NCBI GenBank assembly: GCA_002470465.1
Contig: DKMD01000022.1
Coordinates: 85,598-149,597, forward strand
Reading direction: 5' to 3'
Length of the DNA stretch: 64,000 nucleotides
Source of the DNA: Pluralibacter sp. UBA7423
GTDB taxonomy: Bacteria > Pseudomonadota > Gammaproteobacteria > Enterobacterales > Enterobacteriaceae
Shown: piece after piece, positions 12,116 through 22,175 of the stretch
Numbering within the stretch: position 1 is the stretch's first letter
Layout of the letters: the number at the start of each line of letters is the position of its first letter
Translations under genes and position numbers: made by a program
Notes under the pieces: generated by a model
Told to the model about the DNA's origin: nothing
Database searches by the model: none
Seen by the model: the letters and a program-made list of their open reading frames with translations, nothing else

Positions 12116-13459
12116 TTAGTTTGAGCGACCGAAAACGGGACGTTTGCGATCGAATGTCCAGCCTGGGATCAAATACTGCATCGGCAGCGCGTCATTGCGC
12201 GCGCCTCCGGGCAGGCGTTTGTATGCATCGTGCGCCTTTTCAACCTGTGACCAGTCAAGCTCGACCCCGAGCCCTGGCGCCTCCGGCACGACGATTTTGC
12301 CGTTCTCAATTTGCAGTGGATTTTTGGTCAGCCTGGCATCGCCTTCCTGCCAGATCCAGTGTGTATCAATGGCGGTCGGCTTGCCAGGCGCCGCCGCGCC
12401 GACATGGGTAAACATGGCAAGCGAGATATCGAAGTGGTTATTCGAATGGCAGCCCCAGGTCAGCCCCCAGTCGTCGCAAAGCTGTGCCACGCGTACCGCG
12501 CCTGACAGCGTCCAGAAATGCGGGTCTGCCAGCGGGATATCAACGGCATTAAGCATCACCGCATGCCCCATTTCACGCCAGTTAGTGGCGATCATGTTCG
12601 TTGCCACCGGCAGGCCCGTCGCCCGGCGAAATTCCGCCATCACTTCACGCCCGGAAAAACCCTGCTCCGCGCCACAGGGATCTTCAGCGTAGGTCAGAAC
12701 ATCCTGCATGCCTTTGCACAATGAAATGGCTTCATCAAGCAGCCATGCGCCGTTCGGATCGACTGTGATACGCGCATCAGGAAAACGCTTTTTGAGCGCT
12801 TTCGCCGTCTCAATTTCCTGCTCGCCCGGCAGCACGCCGCCCTTAAGCTTGAAATCTTTGAAGCCATACCTGTCCTGTGCCGCCTCGGCCAGTCGCACTA
12901 CGGCAGAAGACGAGAGCGCTTCCTGATGGCGCAGGTGATACCAGTCGTGGCTGTCACGCCGCCCTTCGGTATACGGCAAATCCGTTTTGTTGCGATCGCC
13001 GATGTAAAACAGATATCCCAGCACCGTCACCGCATCGCGCTGTTTGCCCGGTCCTAACAGCTCGCAAACGGGGACGTTCAGCGCCTGACCGAGCAAATCC
13101 AGCAATGCGGCCTCCAGCGCCGCCACGGCGTTGACCTTCAGTTCGAACGTCCAGGCACCTTTGCCGAAGGTATCGAAATCCGCGGCCTGATTGCCTTTAT
13201 GAACCTGCTGCACGACCCGGTTCATGCGCGCAATTTCCTGGCCGACAACCTGCGGAATGGCCTCCACCAGCGTCTGGTAAATAACTTCCCCGCCGGGCGC
13301 CTCCCCGACGCCGGTATGCCCGGCGTTATCGGTGAGCACCACGATATTGCGCGTAAAGTAAGCATGGTGCGCGCCGCCGATATTCATCAGCATGCTGTCC
13401 TGCGCCGCAACGGGGATAACCTTCATGTCAGTGATAATTGGGCTTGCCTGAGTATTCAT
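12116..13459 (-). CDS. gudX: Glucarate dehydratase-related protein GudX
   Basis: 447 residues, a tandem paralogue of GudD along its full length. It keeps the enolase-superfamily scaffold: [35 protein letters not shown] and CHSNNHFDI. Differences from GudD include TNWREMGH for TDWRQMGH and CHSNNH for SHSNNH. The E. coli homologue is reported as a weakly active glucarate dehydratase or epimerase whose physiological role is unsettled. The ATG overlaps the gudP stop by 4 bp (ATGA), implying translational coupling. Confidence 0.94.
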   Translation of the reverse strand: MNTQASPIITDMKVIPVAAQDSMLMNIGGAHHAYFTRNIVVLTDNAGHTGVGEAPGGEVIYQTLVEAIPQVVGQEIARMNRVVQQVHKGNQAADFDTFGKGAWTFELKVNAVAALEAALLDLLGQALNVPVCELLGPGKQRDAVTVLGYLFYIGDRNKTDLPYTEGRRDSHDWYHLRHQEALSSSAVVRLAEAAQDRYGFKDFKLKGGVLPGEQEIETAKALKKRFPDARITVDPNGAWLLDEAISLCKGMQDVLTYAEDPCGAEQGFSGREVMAEFRRATGLPVATNMIATNWREMGHAVMLNAVDIPLADPHFWTLSGAVRVAQLCDDWGLTWGCHSNNHFDISLAMFTHVGAAAPGKPTAIDTHWIWQEGDARLTKNPLQIENGKIVVPEAPGLGVELDWSQVEKAHDAYKRLPGGARNDALPMQYLIPGWTFDRKRPVFGRSN

Positions 13460-14814
13460 GCCGTACGCTCCGCGACAGGTTTAAGTTCGATACGTTTGAT
13501 GTCGCCCACCAGCACCAGATAGCTCAGAACCGCCACCAGTGCATGAATACCGACGTAGATAAGGGCCCAGTTGAACGATCCGGTGGTCGCCACGATGTAA
13601 CCGATGGCGATAGGCGTCACGATGCCGGAGACGTTACCGAACATATTGAACAGACCGCCGCTAAGGCCGCTTATCTCTTTCGGTGCCGTATCTGCCATCA
13701 CCGCCCAGCCCAGCGCACCAATACCTTTGCCAAAGAAGGCCATCGCCATAAAGCCGATGATCATCCACTCCGCGTTAACATAGTTACAGAAGACCATGGT
13801 CATCGACAGCAGCATGCCGAGCACAATTGGCGTTTTACGCGCCACGTTCAGCGAACCGCTTTTGCGCATCAGCCAGTCAGAAACGATCCCGCCCAGCACG
13901 CCGCCGACGAAGCCGCACACCGCCGGAATGGAGGCGACAAACCCCGCTTTGAGAATCGACATGCCGCGCGCCTGCACCAGATACACCGGGAACCAGGTGA
14001 TGAAAAAGTAAGTCAGGGCGTTGATACAGTACTGGCCCAGATAGATGCCAATCATCATGCGCGAGCCGATCAGTTGCTTAATCTGCCCCCATTTGTCACG
14101 CATCGGCACATGCTGCGTGGTCTTTTTCTGATCCATATTGATCAGCGCCCCGCCTTCGGCAATGTAATCCAGCTCTTTCTGGTTCACGCCGGGATGCCGG
14201 TTGGGTTCGTGGATCATCTTCAGCCACAGGAGGCTAATCAGGATCCCAAGCCCGCCCATAAAGAAGAACACGTGCGACCAGCCCACCTCGTGAGTCAGCC
14301 AGCCCATGATTGGCGCAAAGATCACCGTTGCGAAATACTGGGCGGAGTTAAAAATGGCTACCGCGGTGCCCCTCTCCTGCGCGGGGAACCACGCCGCGAC
14401 GATGCGACTGTTGCCCGGGAAGGACGGCGCTTCAGCGAGGCCCACCAGGAAGCGCAACGTAAACAGCGCCACGATAATGCCGAAACCGTTGAAGATATCG
14501 ACGAAGCCCTGCAGCAGGGTGAACATCGACCAGGTAAAGATCGACCAGAAATAGACTCGTTTGGACCCGAAGCGATCAAGCAGCCAGCCGCCGGGGATTT
14601 GACCTATCACGTAGGCCCATGAAAAAGCAGAGAAAACATATCCCATACCGACCGGATCCAGGCCAATATCTTTGGCCATTTCAGACCCGGCAATGGAGAG
14701 GGTGGCGCGGTCGCCGTAGTTGAAGGAGGTGACGATAAACAGCATCACCACAATCCAGTAGCGCGCGTTAGTCCGCTTTTCAGCAGCCGCCGTCGCCTGA
14801 CTTAGTGAACTCAT
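13456..14814 (-). CDS. gudP: D-glucarate/galactarate transporter, MFS
   Basis: 452 residues, a major facilitator of the anion:cation symporter (phthalate permease-like) group, inner membrane, about 12 hydrophobic segments beginning near residue 20 ([21 protein letters not shown]). The inter-helix motif [13 protein letters not shown] between TM2 and TM3 is clear. It is the first gene of the gudP-gudX-gudD-garK operon. In E. coli this operon is activated by CdaR in response to hexarates; no cdaR is in the window. Confidence 0.95.
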   Translation of the reverse strand: MSSLSQATAAAEKRTNARYWIVVMLFIVTSFNYGDRATLSIAGSEMAKDIGLDPVGMGYVFSAFSWAYVIGQIPGGWLLDRFGSKRVYFWSIFTWSMFTLLQGFVDIFNGFGIIVALFTLRFLVGLAEAPSFPGNSRIVAAWFPAQERGTAVAIFNSAQYFATVIFAPIMGWLTHEVGWSHVFFFMGGLGILISLLWLKMIHEPNRHPGVNQKELDYIAEGGALINMDQKKTTQHVPMRDKWGQIKQLIGSRMMIGIYLGQYCINALTYFFITWFPVYLVQARGMSILKAGFVASIPAVCGFVGGVLGGIVSDWLMRKSGSLNVARKTPIVLGMLLSMTMVFCNYVNAEWMIIGFMAMAFFGKGIGALGWAVMADTAPKEISGLSGGLFNMFGNVSGIVTPIAIGYIVATTGSFNWALIYVGIHALVAVLSYLVLVGDIKRIELKPVAERTA

Positions 14815-14937
14815 TGTTGTACTCCTGAGGCTTCCCTCATTCTGAACAACGCAACCTGTAGGGTAATCAGAATGATGTCTGTTTTTATGGCGGCATCGCC
14901 CGGAGGTTTGCCACGTTTTATTTACCGGCGGAGATAA

Positions 14938-14943
14938 GTATAA
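14938..14943 (-). promoter_or_regulatory. Candidate -10 element of the gud operon
   Basis: On the minus strand TATACT lies about 125 bp upstream of the gudP ATG. No recognisable -35 hexamer sits 17 bp further up; instead GTGAG occurs twice (in GGTGAGCCCGTGAGTG, 14951-14967). A good -10 without a -35 fits an activator-dependent promoter, consistent with CdaR control known in E. coli, but the operator itself is not identified. Confidence 0.3.
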
Positions 14944-15060
14944 AAACGCGCACTCACGGGCTCACCGTGCATACACACAGCATTCATGGAGTGGGAAAAG
15001 GTGTTTTGGGGCTTATGCCCAGGAGGATGGGGGCTGGTTCACGAAATCCGTTCAGGACGG

Positions 15061-15086
15061 AAAAGAGGTACCCTTCGGCTGAAGGG
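15061..15086 (-). terminator. Terminator-like hairpin after yqcA
   Basis: CCCTTC/GAAGGG stem (15071-15086) with loop GGCT, followed on the minus strand by TACCTCTTTTCC. It is 10 bp past the yqcA stop. The T tract is imperfect. Confidence 0.55.
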
Positions 15087-15095
15087 CACTGACGG

Positions 15096-15539
15096 TCAAC
15101 TGAGTAGCGTAGCCCAGTGTTCAACCCACGGGTTGGAAACGCTTTCCGGTTCAGGATCTTCGCTGGCGTCAATCATCAGCATCTCGCCGATGCGCTGCGC
15201 GCCCTGCTCCTGCAATAGCGCATCAAATTTTTTGCCGCCGCCGCAGAAGTGCGAATAGGTGCTGTCACCGAGCGCAATAATGCCGTAGCGCAGATGAGGC
15301 TGATACATGTCCTTGATGCCTTCATACAGCGGCACGATGCTGTCCGGCAGATCGCCCTGCCCGGTGGTGGACGTCACGACAAGGGCATATTTCCCCTGGT
15401 ATGATGCCCAGTCGTCAACTTCCGGATCTTCAAAGACCGTCGCCTGATGGCCGTGTGCCTTGAGAAGGGTTTCTGCTTCTTCCGCCACCAGCAGTGCATT
15501 CCCGTACATGGTGCCAACAAAAATACCCACTTCCGCCAT
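15096..15539 (-). CDS. yqcA: Flavodoxin YqcA
   Basis: 147 residues (E. coli 149), a short-chain flavodoxin. FMN phosphate loop GTMYGNA at residues 9-15, the second FMN loop [12 protein letters not shown] near 57, and the third with [17 protein letters not shown] near 92. Likely a cytosolic one-electron carrier; the physiological partner is not established. Located 16 bp downstream of truC on the same strand, so probably in the yqcC-truC-yqcA operon. Confidence 0.93.
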   Translation of the reverse strand: MAEVGIFVGTMYGNALLVAEEAETLLKAHGHQATVFEDPEVDDWASYQGKYALVVTSTTGQGDLPDSIVPLYEGIKDMYQPHLRYGIIALGDSTYSHFCGGGKKFDALLQEQGAQRIGEMLMIDASEDPEPESVSNPWVEHWATLLS

Positions 15540-15555
15540 TACTTTTCTCCCTGAA

Positions 15556-16338
15556 TCATTCAGTTATGCGGTCATCCTGACCGTTGTCCGGCGCAAACTC
15601 AACCCTTTCAACGTCAGGGAGAAGGCCGCGCCAGCCGAAATGTGACAATGCCTGCATCCAGACGTCATCAAGTCTTGCACGTATCGCCAGCGGCTTACCG
15701 GTGAAAGGATGCTTCAAATGCAGTTCGCTTGCGTGCAGCATTAAGCGATTACAGCCGAAATGTTCCGCCGCGCTGCGGTTCTGGCGCAGATCGCCGTGCT
15801 TGCTGTCGCCGAGGATCGGATGACGCAGATGACTCATGTGGCGACGCAGCTGATGCTTGCGCCCGGTTTTCGGGTCGAGCTCCACCAGGCCGTAGCGGGT
15901 GGTAGGATAGCGCCCGGTAGCAACCGGCATCTCTACCGTCGCCAGGCCGCGATAATGCGTTACCGCGGGCTGGGCTTCTTTGTCTTCACGAGCAAATTTG
16001 TCGGCGATTTTATCCAGTTCTTCCACCAGCGGATAATCAAGCACCGCCTCCTCCGTCAGCCAGCCGCGCACGATGGCATGATAGCGCTTCTGAATCTGAT
16101 GCTGCTCAAACTGCAGCGAAAGACGGCGGCCTGCTTCGCTCGATAATCCCATCAGCAATACGCCGGATGTTGGTCTGTCCAGACGATGCACGGTAAATAC
16201 GTGCTGACCAATCTGGTCACGTACGGTCTGCATCACCACCACTTTTTCATCGCGATCGAGCCAGCTACGGTGAACCAGCCAGCCGGAAGGTTTATTGACT
16301 GCGACCAGCCACTCATCCTGGTAGAGGATTTCCAGCAT
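15556..16338 (-). CDS. truC: tRNA pseudouridine-65 synthase
   Basis: 260 residues, identical in length to E. coli TruC. RluA-type pseudouridine synthase with the catalytic aspartate in [14 protein letters not shown] (about residues 52-65) and the later [15 protein letters not shown] motif. It modifies U65 in tRNA-Ile1 and tRNA-Asp. Overlaps the yqcC stop by 1 bp, indicating coupling. Confidence 0.95.
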   Translation of the reverse strand: MLEILYQDEWLVAVNKPSGWLVHRSWLDRDEKVVVMQTVRDQIGQHVFTVHRLDRPTSGVLLMGLSSEAGRRLSLQFEQHQIQKRYHAIVRGWLTEEAVLDYPLVEELDKIADKFAREDKEAQPAVTHYRGLATVEMPVATGRYPTTRYGLVELDPKTGRKHQLRRHMSHLRHPILGDSKHGDLRQNRSAAEHFGCNRLMLHASELHLKHPFTGKPLAIRARLDDVWMQALSHFGWRGLLPDVERVEFAPDNGQDDRITE

Positions 16339-16667
16339 CAGTCGTCAACACCAGCAAACAGCGCATCGAGCTGCTCAAGCTCCGGCAGGATGATCGCACG
16401 GAACGGGTGGCCCGCCTCAAGGGCGATTTCATAATAGGGCGCCACGGCGAAGCTTTGCGGCAGTGGCTGCTGGCTCTCGATAAGCTGGTGCATACGGGGG
16501 AGCAGCACCCATTGCAGCCATTCGAGCGGCTCCAGCGTATCCATACAGAAAGGCTGTGTGCTTTCGAACACGCTGGCATCCGGCGCGTAGTCCTGCCAGT
16601 GCTGATGTTCGCGCAGCAGTGATTCAATCGCGTGCAGGCGCAGGCGCACGCTGTCGTGATGGCTCAT
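16338..16667 (-). CDS. yqcC: YqcC family protein (DUF446)
   Basis: 109 residues from the chosen start, the same as E. coli YqcC; function unknown. Conserved features are STQPFCMDTLEPLEWLQWVLLPRMH and FAVAPYYEIALEAG. The ATG at 16667 is preferred because CGAGG is 5 nt upstream and homologues start there; an in-frame upstream ATG at 16718 lies close to the csrB terminator and has no RBS. First gene of the yqcC-truC-yqcA operon, just downstream of csrB. Confidence 0.9.
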   Translation of the reverse strand: MSHHDSVRLRLHAIESLLREHQHWQDYAPDASVFESTQPFCMDTLEPLEWLQWVLLPRMHQLIESQQPLPQSFAVAPYYEIALEAGHPFRAIILPELEQLDALFAGVDD

Positions 16668-16732
16668 GAAAACCTCGAATGAGACGTCGAAATGGAAATC
16701 TGCGGCGCAGGATACCATCGGTAGAAAGGGAA

Positions 16733-17102
16733 ATAAAAAAAGGGAGCACTGTTTTTACACAGTGCTCCCGGTTCGTTTCGCAGCAATCCAGCTACTTTTG
16801 GTGCTCCCTGCTCATCCGTGACAACTTTTCCTGCGGTCTCCTGACCAGTTCATCCGTAAACTTCCGCGTCCTGCTCGCACCACCCCGATGCGATTTCACT
16901 TATCCGTAAGCGTGTCCCGATCTTCCTGATCCACCGACCATCCTGACCGGCTCTCTTTCTCCATCCTGGAGGTGTCCTTTAACGCGTCCTGCGTCATCCT
17001 TTTGCTTGCATCCTCAAGCCTGTCCTTGCAGCACCGTCCTGGTGTGTCCTGCTGAAACGTCATCATCCTGATGTTCGTTTCGTTGTGCGACTCCCTGTCG
17101 AC
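16733..17102 (-). ncRNA. csrB: CsrB, CsrA-sequestering regulatory RNA
   Basis: About 370 nt, between syd and yqcC as in E. coli (369 nt). The RNA begins GTCGACAGGGAGT and ends in a strong terminator: GGGAGCACTG/CAGTGCTCCC (16742-16769) followed by TTTTTTTATT. By my count it has about 25 GGA motifs, most as CAGGA or ACGGA in the loops of short stems (for example CATCAGGATGATG and CTCCAGGATGGAG), the signature of CsrA-binding sites. It antagonises CsrA, and so affects glycogen, motility and biofilm control. Transcription is expected to depend on BarA/UvrY. Confidence 0.97.
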
Positions 17103-17108
17103 GTGTAT

Positions 17109-17137
17109 AGAATCCCTTATTCCGCCTCGTCTTACAA
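17109..17137 (-). promoter_or_regulatory. csrB promoter
   Basis: TTGTAA (17132-17137 on the minus strand) and GATTCT (17109-17114) with a 17-bp spacer place +1 at the G at 17102, the conserved GTCGAC start of CsrB. The same hexamers occur in my recollection of the E. coli promoter. Confidence 0.7.
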
Positions 17138-17275
17138 GGCTCTTGTAGGGCATCCGGTAAGCTTAATTTCATATGAAAGCCGCAAAGAGAGAGCATAACT
17201 GTTTGATTAAATGAGATAATTTCAAAAGCGCAGCGGCAATGTCAGTCTTACAAGGTGGCGATCTCTCACAAGGCC

Positions 17276-17293
17276 TGTAAGAGATCTCTCACA
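17276..17293. promoter_or_regulatory. UvrY (GacA-type) binding site upstream of csrB
   Basis: TGTAAGAGATCTCTCACA is an almost perfect 18-bp palindrome matching the GacA/UvrY consensus TGTAAG-N6-CTTACA type. It lies about 175-190 bp upstream of the csrB start, a distance similar to E. coli. A second, broken copy is at 17247-17270 (CTTACAAGG...GATCTCTCACA). The site sits between csrB and the syd stop. Confidence 0.75.
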
Positions 17294-17312
17294 GAGATGC
17301 CAGGCCAATGGA

Positions 17313-17858
17313 TTACACAAGAGGATCAAGGTGACTCAGGAAGCTTGCCATGGAGGCGGAAAGCGTGGTGCGGTTGCGGGTACCGAGCGTTTCAAGAAGC
17401 ACTTCTCCCGTCAGATTACAGACGGAAATGACGTCCAGTTCGCTATCGAGCGTGCCGATAAACAGCGTCGGTGAAAGCTTAAGGCGCTTCTGGGTAACCA
17501 GATGCCCAATCAAATTTTCCTGCACGCGGCGAAAATCATCCTGGCTCCAGACCTGCAGCAGCGTGAGCTGGCGTTCGCCAAACGTCGCAGGCATGTCACC
17601 AGCAAACTGACTGGTATAATAAGTTTGAAGCGGGTGTTGTACCACAATATCCAGCGCCCTTTCAACCGCTTCCAGCGTGGGGGTCAGGCTAAACGGCTGA
17701 GGCTGCCAGAATACCGCCTCCTCTTCTGTACCCGTCACGCATGGGGAAGGTACTCCGTACAGCTCTTCACTGCGCGGTGAGGTGCCATGACGTTGCTGCC
17801 AGGCATCACAATAACGTTGGGTAAACGCCTGTAAGGCTGTTGCGGTCTGCTGATCCAC
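17313..17858 (-). CDS. syd: SecY-interacting protein Syd
   Basis: 181 residues from a GTG start, equal to E. coli Syd. A peripheral inner-membrane protein that binds SecY and is thought to check SecYEG assembly. Conserved: [50 protein letters not shown] and [15 protein letters not shown]. The GTG at 17858 is preferred because GGAGAG lies 8-9 nt upstream and the length then matches the family; the TTG at 17879 would add seven residues. Confidence 0.93.
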   Translation of the reverse strand: MDQQTATALQAFTQRYCDAWQQRHGTSPRSEELYGVPSPCVTGTEEEAVFWQPQPFSLTPTLEAVERALDIVVQHPLQTYYTSQFAGDMPATFGERQLTLLQVWSQDDFRRVQENLIGHLVTQKRLKLSPTLFIGTLDSELDVISVCNLTGEVLLETLGTRNRTTLSASMASFLSHLDPLV

Positions 17859-17927
17859 TGCTTTCTCTCTCCAGGTCAACCAGGATAAACTGAGCCTATT
17901 AGTCTACCTGCTTTATGACGGTGAAAC

Positions 17928-18773
17928 ATGTCTTCTTATGATAACCACCAGGCGCTCTCCGGCCTGACGCTCGGCAAATCAACTGATTACCGGGACGTTT
18001 ACGACGCCAGCCTGCTGCAGCCCGTGCCGCGCAGCCTCAATCGCGATCCGCTTGGCCTGCACGCCGACAACCTGCCCTTTCACGGCGGTGATATCTGGAC
18101 GCTGTACGAACTCTCCTGGCTGAACGAGAGAGGCCTGCCGCAGGTGGCGGTCGGCCACGTTGAGCTGAGCGACACCAGCCTTAATCTGGTTGAATCGAAA
18201 AGTTTTAAGCTCTACCTCAACAGCTTCAACCAGACTCGTTTTGCCAGTTGGGAAGAGGTGCGTGCCACGCTCGAACGCGATCTTCGCGAATGTGCGCAAG
18301 GTGACGTCAGCGTCGCGCTGTTCCGCCTGGAGGAAACAGAAGGCCAGCCAATTGCCCATTTCCACGGCACCTGCATTGACGATCAGGACATTGAGATCGA
18401 CAGCTATGAGTTCAGCGCCGACCATCTCCAGGATGCCGCCAGCGGCAAAATCGTTGAAGAGACGCTGGTCAGCCATCTGCTGAAATCCAACTGCCTGATT
18501 ACCCATCAGCCGGACTGGGGCTCAGTGCAGATTCAGTACCGCGGGCCGAAAATCGACCGGGAAAAGCTGCTGCGTTACCTGGTCTCTTTCCGCCATCACA
18601 ATGAGTTCCATGAGCAGTGTGTAGAACGCATTTTTAGCGACATTCAGCGTTTCTGCCAGCCGGAGTTCCTCAGCGTTTATGCGCGCTATACGCGCCGCGG
18701 CGGGCTGGATATCAATCCCTGGCGCAGCAACACCGACTTCGTCCCCGCCACCGGGCGTCTGGTGCGCCAGTAA
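17928..18773 (+). CDS. queF: NADPH-dependent preQ0 reductase
   Basis: 281 residues (E. coli 282). Reduces 7-cyano-7-deazaguanine to preQ1 in queuosine biosynthesis. It is the long, two-domain T-fold form: the NADPH-binding QueF motif with [17 protein letters not shown] is near 88-104, and the catalytic cysteine and following motif ([19 protein letters not shown]) is near residue 190. Divergent from syd. Confidence 0.96.
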   Translation: MSSYDNHQALSGLTLGKSTDYRDVYDASLLQPVPRSLNRDPLGLHADNLPFHGGDIWTLYELSWLNERGLPQVAVGHVELSDTSLNLVESKSFKLYLNSFNQTRFASWEEVRATLERDLRECAQGDVSVALFRLEETEGQPIAHFHGTCIDDQDIEIDSYEFSADHLQDAASGKIVEETLVSHLLKSNCLITHQPDWGSVQIQYRGPKIDREKLLRYLVSFRHHNEFHEQCVERIFSDIQRFCQPEFLSVYARYTRRGGLDINPWRSNTDFVPATGRLVRQ

Positions 18774-18792
18774 CATAAATCATTGCAAAATA

Positions 18793-18985
18793 AAGCGCGG
18801 CCTCTGCCGCGCTTGAGACTGATGACAAGCCTCTGACAGGTGAACATTTGTCATCAGTCACTCGGCAAAAAACAAGGAAAATCAATTCTTTGATTTTCGG
18901 CTGATAACGGCAAAGAAGGAAAAACCACGCTTTTTCCTTCTTTTGTCCATGAACTGAAGCGCGGCCTCTGCCGCGCTTTTTCTTG
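18793..18985 (+). other. Array of five hairpins between queF and ppnN
   Basis: The 280-bp queF-ppnN gap has five perfect inverted repeats in tandem. H1: AAGCGCGGC/GCCGCGCTT, 18793-18814. H2: ACTGATGACAA/TTGTCATCAGT, 18818-18858. H3: GAAAATCAA/TTGATTTTC, 18877-18898. H4: AGAAGGAAAAA/TTTTTCCTTCT, 18914-18941. H5 is an exact copy of H1 at 18957-18978 and is followed by TTTTTCTTG, making a good plus-strand terminator. H1 lacks the T tract. H1 or H5 probably ends queF transcription; the reason for the duplicate and the three internal hairpins is unknown. A structured RNA or a small mobile repeat are both possible. Confidence 0.6.
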
Positions 18986-19053
18986 TGGAAAGCAAACAGG
19001 CAAGGCTATTGTAATCATCAGGGAAGACGATACTCGTCCCGTAAGGAGCTCAC

Positions 19054-20418
19054 TTGATTACACATATTAGCCCGCTTGGCTCAATGGATATGCTGTCGCA
19101 GCTGGAAGTCGACATGCTAAAAAGCAATGCCAGCAGCGACCTGTACCAGCTGTTCCGCAACTGTTCACTGGCTGTACTCAACTCAGGCAGTCTCACCGAT
19201 AACAGCAAGGAACTGCTGTCCCGCTTTGAAAGTTTCGACATCAACGTGCTGCGCCGCGAGCGCGGTGTGAAGCTGGAACTGATTAACCCGCCGGAAGACG
19301 CCTTCGTTGACGGTCGCATCATTCGCTCGCTGCAGGCCAACCTGTTTGCCGTTCTGCGCGATATTCTGTTCGTCTACGGTCAGATCCATAACACCGTCCG
19401 CTTCCCGAATCTTGATCTGGAAAGTTCTGCCCACATTACCAACCTCGTGTTCTCAATTCTGCGTAACGCCCGCGCGTTGCACGTGGGTGAAGCACCGAGT
19501 ATGGTCGTTTGCTGGGGCGGTCACTCCATTAATGAAAACGAATATCTTTATGCCCGTCGCGTCGGCACCCAGCTTGGCCTACGCGAACTGAATATCTGCA
19601 CTGGCTGCGGTCCGGGCGCGATGGAAGCGCCGATGAAAGGCGCCGCCGTTGGCCACGCGCAGCAGCGTTATAAAGAAGGGCGCTTTATCGGCATGACCGA
19701 ACCGTCGATCATCGCCGCCGAGCCGCCAAATCCGCTGGTGAACGAACTTATCATCATGCCGGATATCGAAAAGCGCCTGGAAGCGTTCGTGCGCATCGCC
19801 CATGGGATCATCATCTTCCCGGGCGGCGTAGGCACTGCGGAGGAGCTGCTGTATCTGCTTGGTATCCTGATGAACCCGGCGAACAAAAACCAGGTCCTGC
19901 CGCTGATCCTGACCGGGCCGAAAGAGAGCGAGGACTACTTCCGCGTGCTGGACGATTTTATCGTGCATACGCTTGGGGAAGCCGCTCGCCGTCACTATCG
20001 CATTATCGTGGACGATCCTGCGGAAGTGGCGCGTCAGATGAAGAAAGCGATGCCGCTGGTGAAAGAGAATCGCCGCGACACGGGCGATGCCTATAGCTTC
20101 AACTGGTCGATGCGTATCGCGCCGGATCTGCAGCAGCCCTTCGAACCGACCCATGAGAACATGGCGAACCTGAAGCTTTATCCCGATCAGCCGGTCGAAG
20201 TGCTGGCGGCTGACCTGCGCCGTGCCTTCTCAGGTATTGTCGCCGGTAACGTGAAGGAAGTGGGGATCCGGGCCATTGAAGAATTTGGCCCGTACAAAAT
20301 TCATGGCGACAGTGAGATGATGCGCCGGATGGACAAGCTGCTGCAAAGCTTTGTGGCGCAGCACCGCATGAAGCTGCCGGGCTCCGCCTATATCCCCTGC
20401 TACGAAATCTGTTCCTGA
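19054..20418 (+). CDS. ppnN: Nucleotide 5'-monophosphate nucleosidase, (p)ppGpp-binding
   Basis: 454 residues, identical in length to E. coli PpnN (YgdH). LOG-family enzyme cleaving purine and pyrimidine nucleotides to base and ribose 5-phosphate; the E. coli enzyme is stimulated by (p)ppGpp. Core motifs: [27 protein letters not shown] (near 187-201) and the LOG motif [16 protein letters not shown] (near 252-267), flanked by the N- and C-terminal PpnN-specific domains. Translation starts at TTG, supported by AAGGAG 5 nt upstream and by the same start in E. coli. Confidence 0.95.
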   Translation: MITHISPLGSMDMLSQLEVDMLKSNASSDLYQLFRNCSLAVLNSGSLTDNSKELLSRFESFDINVLRRERGVKLELINPPEDAFVDGRIIRSLQANLFAVLRDILFVYGQIHNTVRFPNLDLESSAHITNLVFSILRNARALHVGEAPSMVVCWGGHSINENEYLYARRVGTQLGLRELNICTGCGPGAMEAPMKGAAVGHAQQRYKEGRFIGMTEPSIIAAEPPNPLVNELIIMPDIEKRLEAFVRIAHGIIIFPGGVGTAEELLYLLGILMNPANKNQVLPLILTGPKESEDYFRVLDDFIVHTLGEAARRHYRIIVDDPAEVARQMKKAMPLVKENRRDTGDAYSFNWSMRIAPDLQQPFEPTHENMANLKLYPDQPVEVLAADLRRAFSGIVAGNVKEVGIRAIEEFGPYKIHGDSEMMRRMDKLLQSFVAQHRMKLPGSAYIPCYEICS

Positions 20419-20437
20419 GAAACCCTCTCCTGACTTC

Positions 20438-20468
20438 AGGGCGGCGCATAAGCCGCCCTTATCTTTTC
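20438..20468 (+). terminator. ppnN terminator
   Basis: AGGGCGGC/GCCGCCCT stem with loop GCATAA (20438-20459), followed by TATCTTTTCC. 20 bp past the ppnN stop. Confidence 0.75.
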
Positions 20469-20878
20469 CTGTCGATCAGAAAAAACGCCCCCTGTCGAAA
20501 GCGTTAAATATTCACATAAATTATATTAAAGCGATTTAAAGCGCTATTTTCGCTACCTTTTCCAGCAAAACATACGTTTTCATCATGGCAAACGTTCCCT
20601 GCTCATACTGCCAATGATAGTCTCCGCGCCAATAAACGGCCGTTAACTCGAAAAAAGCAGTCTGATGGTCTAAAAACCTTCTTTCAGGAAGTGTTTTATC
20701 GCATTTGAGATCGCGATCACTGATACATTGATAACTTAAATGTATCTTTCCGGCCCCATACAATCACGGGTGAAAATCATAATAAAACCCCGTTTGGCAC
20801 GAATTTATTTTACCGTCAGTCATTTATTCATTGGATTTGACCAAATAACTGACAATTTGCTTCCTCCAGGAGATACAG
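20469..20878. other. AT-rich sdaC upstream region without a confident gene
   Basis: A 410-bp stretch, visibly more AT-rich than its surroundings. It must hold the sdaC promoter; I could not fix one with confidence. An RBS (CCAGGAG) sits 8 nt before the sdaC ATG. A 75-codon minus-strand frame (20536-20763, beginning MYGAGKIHLSYQCISD) is open but has no clear RBS and I do not recognise it. In E. coli sdaC is regulated by Lrp and CRP; no clear match to either was found here. Confidence 0.4.
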
Positions 20879-22168
20879 ATGGAAACCATTCAGACCAGCA
20901 CCATTGCCTCGGCTGAAAGTCGTAGCGGATGGCGTAAAACGGACACAATGTGGATGCTGGGCCTTTACGGCACGGCGATCGGTGCGGGCGTACTGTTCCT
21001 GCCGATCAATGCCGGCGTCGGCGGGATGATCCCGCTTATCATCATGGCAATCCTTGCTTTCCCGATGACCTATTTCGCACACCGCGGCCTGACCCGCTTC
21101 GTGCTGTCCGGTAAAAACCCGGGCGAAGACATCACTGAAGTAGTTGAAGAACACTTCGGTATTGGCGCAGGTAAGCTGATTACCCTGCTCTACTTCTTCG
21201 CAATTTACCCCATTCTGCTGGTGTACAGCGTAGCAATCACCAACACCGTCGAAAGCTTTATGACTCACCAGTTGAGCATGACGCCTCCGCCGCGTGCGAT
21301 CCTGTCCCTGATCCTGATTGTCGGCATGATGACCATCGTGCGCTTCGGCGAGCAGATGATCGTCAAAGCGATGAGCATTCTGGTGTTCCCGTTTGTAGTT
21401 GCCCTGATGCTGCTGGCCTGCTACCTGATCCCACAGTGGAACGGTGCCGCGCTGGAAACGCTGTCGCTGAGCAGCGCATCTTCTACCGGTAACGGCCTGT
21501 GGATGACCCTGTGGCTGGCAATTCCGGTCATGGTGTTCTCCTTTAACCACTCCCCGATCATCTCCTCCTTTGCCGTGGCAAAACGTGAAGAGTACGGCGT
21601 GGATGCAGAGAAGAAGTGCTCCAAAATTCTGGCCTTCGCTCACATCATGATGGTGCTGACCGTGATGTTCTTCGTGTTCAGTTGCGTGCTGAGCCTCTCC
21701 CCGGCAGACCTGGCGTCCGCGAAAGAGCAGAACATCTCTATCCTGTCTTACCTGGCAAACCACTTTAACGCACCGCTGATTGCCTGGATGGCACCGATTA
21801 TTGCGATTATCGCCATCACTAAATCCTTCCTCGGCCACTACCTTGGCGCACGTGAAGGCTTTAACGGCATGGTGATCAAGTCCCTGCGTAGCCGCGGTAA
21901 AACCATTGAAGTGAGCCGCCTGAACAAGATGACTGCGGTGTTCATGCTGGTGACCACCTGGATTGTGGCAACCCTGAACCCAAGCATCCTCGGCATGATT
22001 GAGACCCTGGGTGGTCCGATTATCGCGATGATCCTGTTCCTGATGCCGATGTACGCCATCCAGAAAGTACCTGCAATGCGTAAGTACAGCGGCCACATCA
22101 GCAACGTGTTCGTGGTCATCATGGGCCTCATCGCCATCTCCGCGATTTTCTACTCCCTCTTCGGTTAA
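20879..22168 (+). CDS. sdaC: Serine:H+ symporter SdaC
   Basis: 429 residues, as in E. coli. Inner-membrane serine permease of the hydroxy/aromatic amino acid permease (HAAAP) family with about 11 hydrophobic helices; TM1 contains [21 protein letters not shown]7-8 region [25 protein letters not shown]. It imports L-serine, which SdaB, encoded 51 bp downstream, deaminates. The operon arrangement is conserved. Confidence 0.97.
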   Translation: METIQTSTIASAESRSGWRKTDTMWMLGLYGTAIGAGVLFLPINAGVGGMIPLIIMAILAFPMTYFAHRGLTRFVLSGKNPGEDITEVVEEHFGIGAGKLITLLYFFAIYPILLVYSVAITNTVESFMTHQLSMTPPPRAILSLILIVGMMTIVRFGEQMIVKAMSILVFPFVVALMLLACYLIPQWNGAALETLSLSSASSTGNGLWMTLWLAIPVMVFSFNHSPIISSFAVAKREEYGVDAEKKCSKILAFAHIMMVLTVMFFVFSCVLSLSPADLASAKEQNISILSYLANHFNAPLIAWMAPIIAIIAITKSFLGHYLGAREGFNGMVIKSLRSRGKTIEVSRLNKMTAVFMLVTTWIVATLNPSILGMIETLGGPIIAMILFLMPMYAIQKVPAMRKYSGHISNVFVVIMGLIAISAIFYSLFG

Positions 22169-22175
22169 TCCCTGG

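Noticed and set aside
13438..14622. 394-codon plus-strand frame opposite gudP
   Set aside because: Antisense to the 12-TM transporter; the high His/Asp content mirrors hydrophobic codons on the coding strand.
16896..17153. 85-codon minus-strand frame with many acidic and Asp-Arg residues
   Set aside because: It lies within csrB; the repeated residues come from the GGA-rich CsrA-binding motifs.
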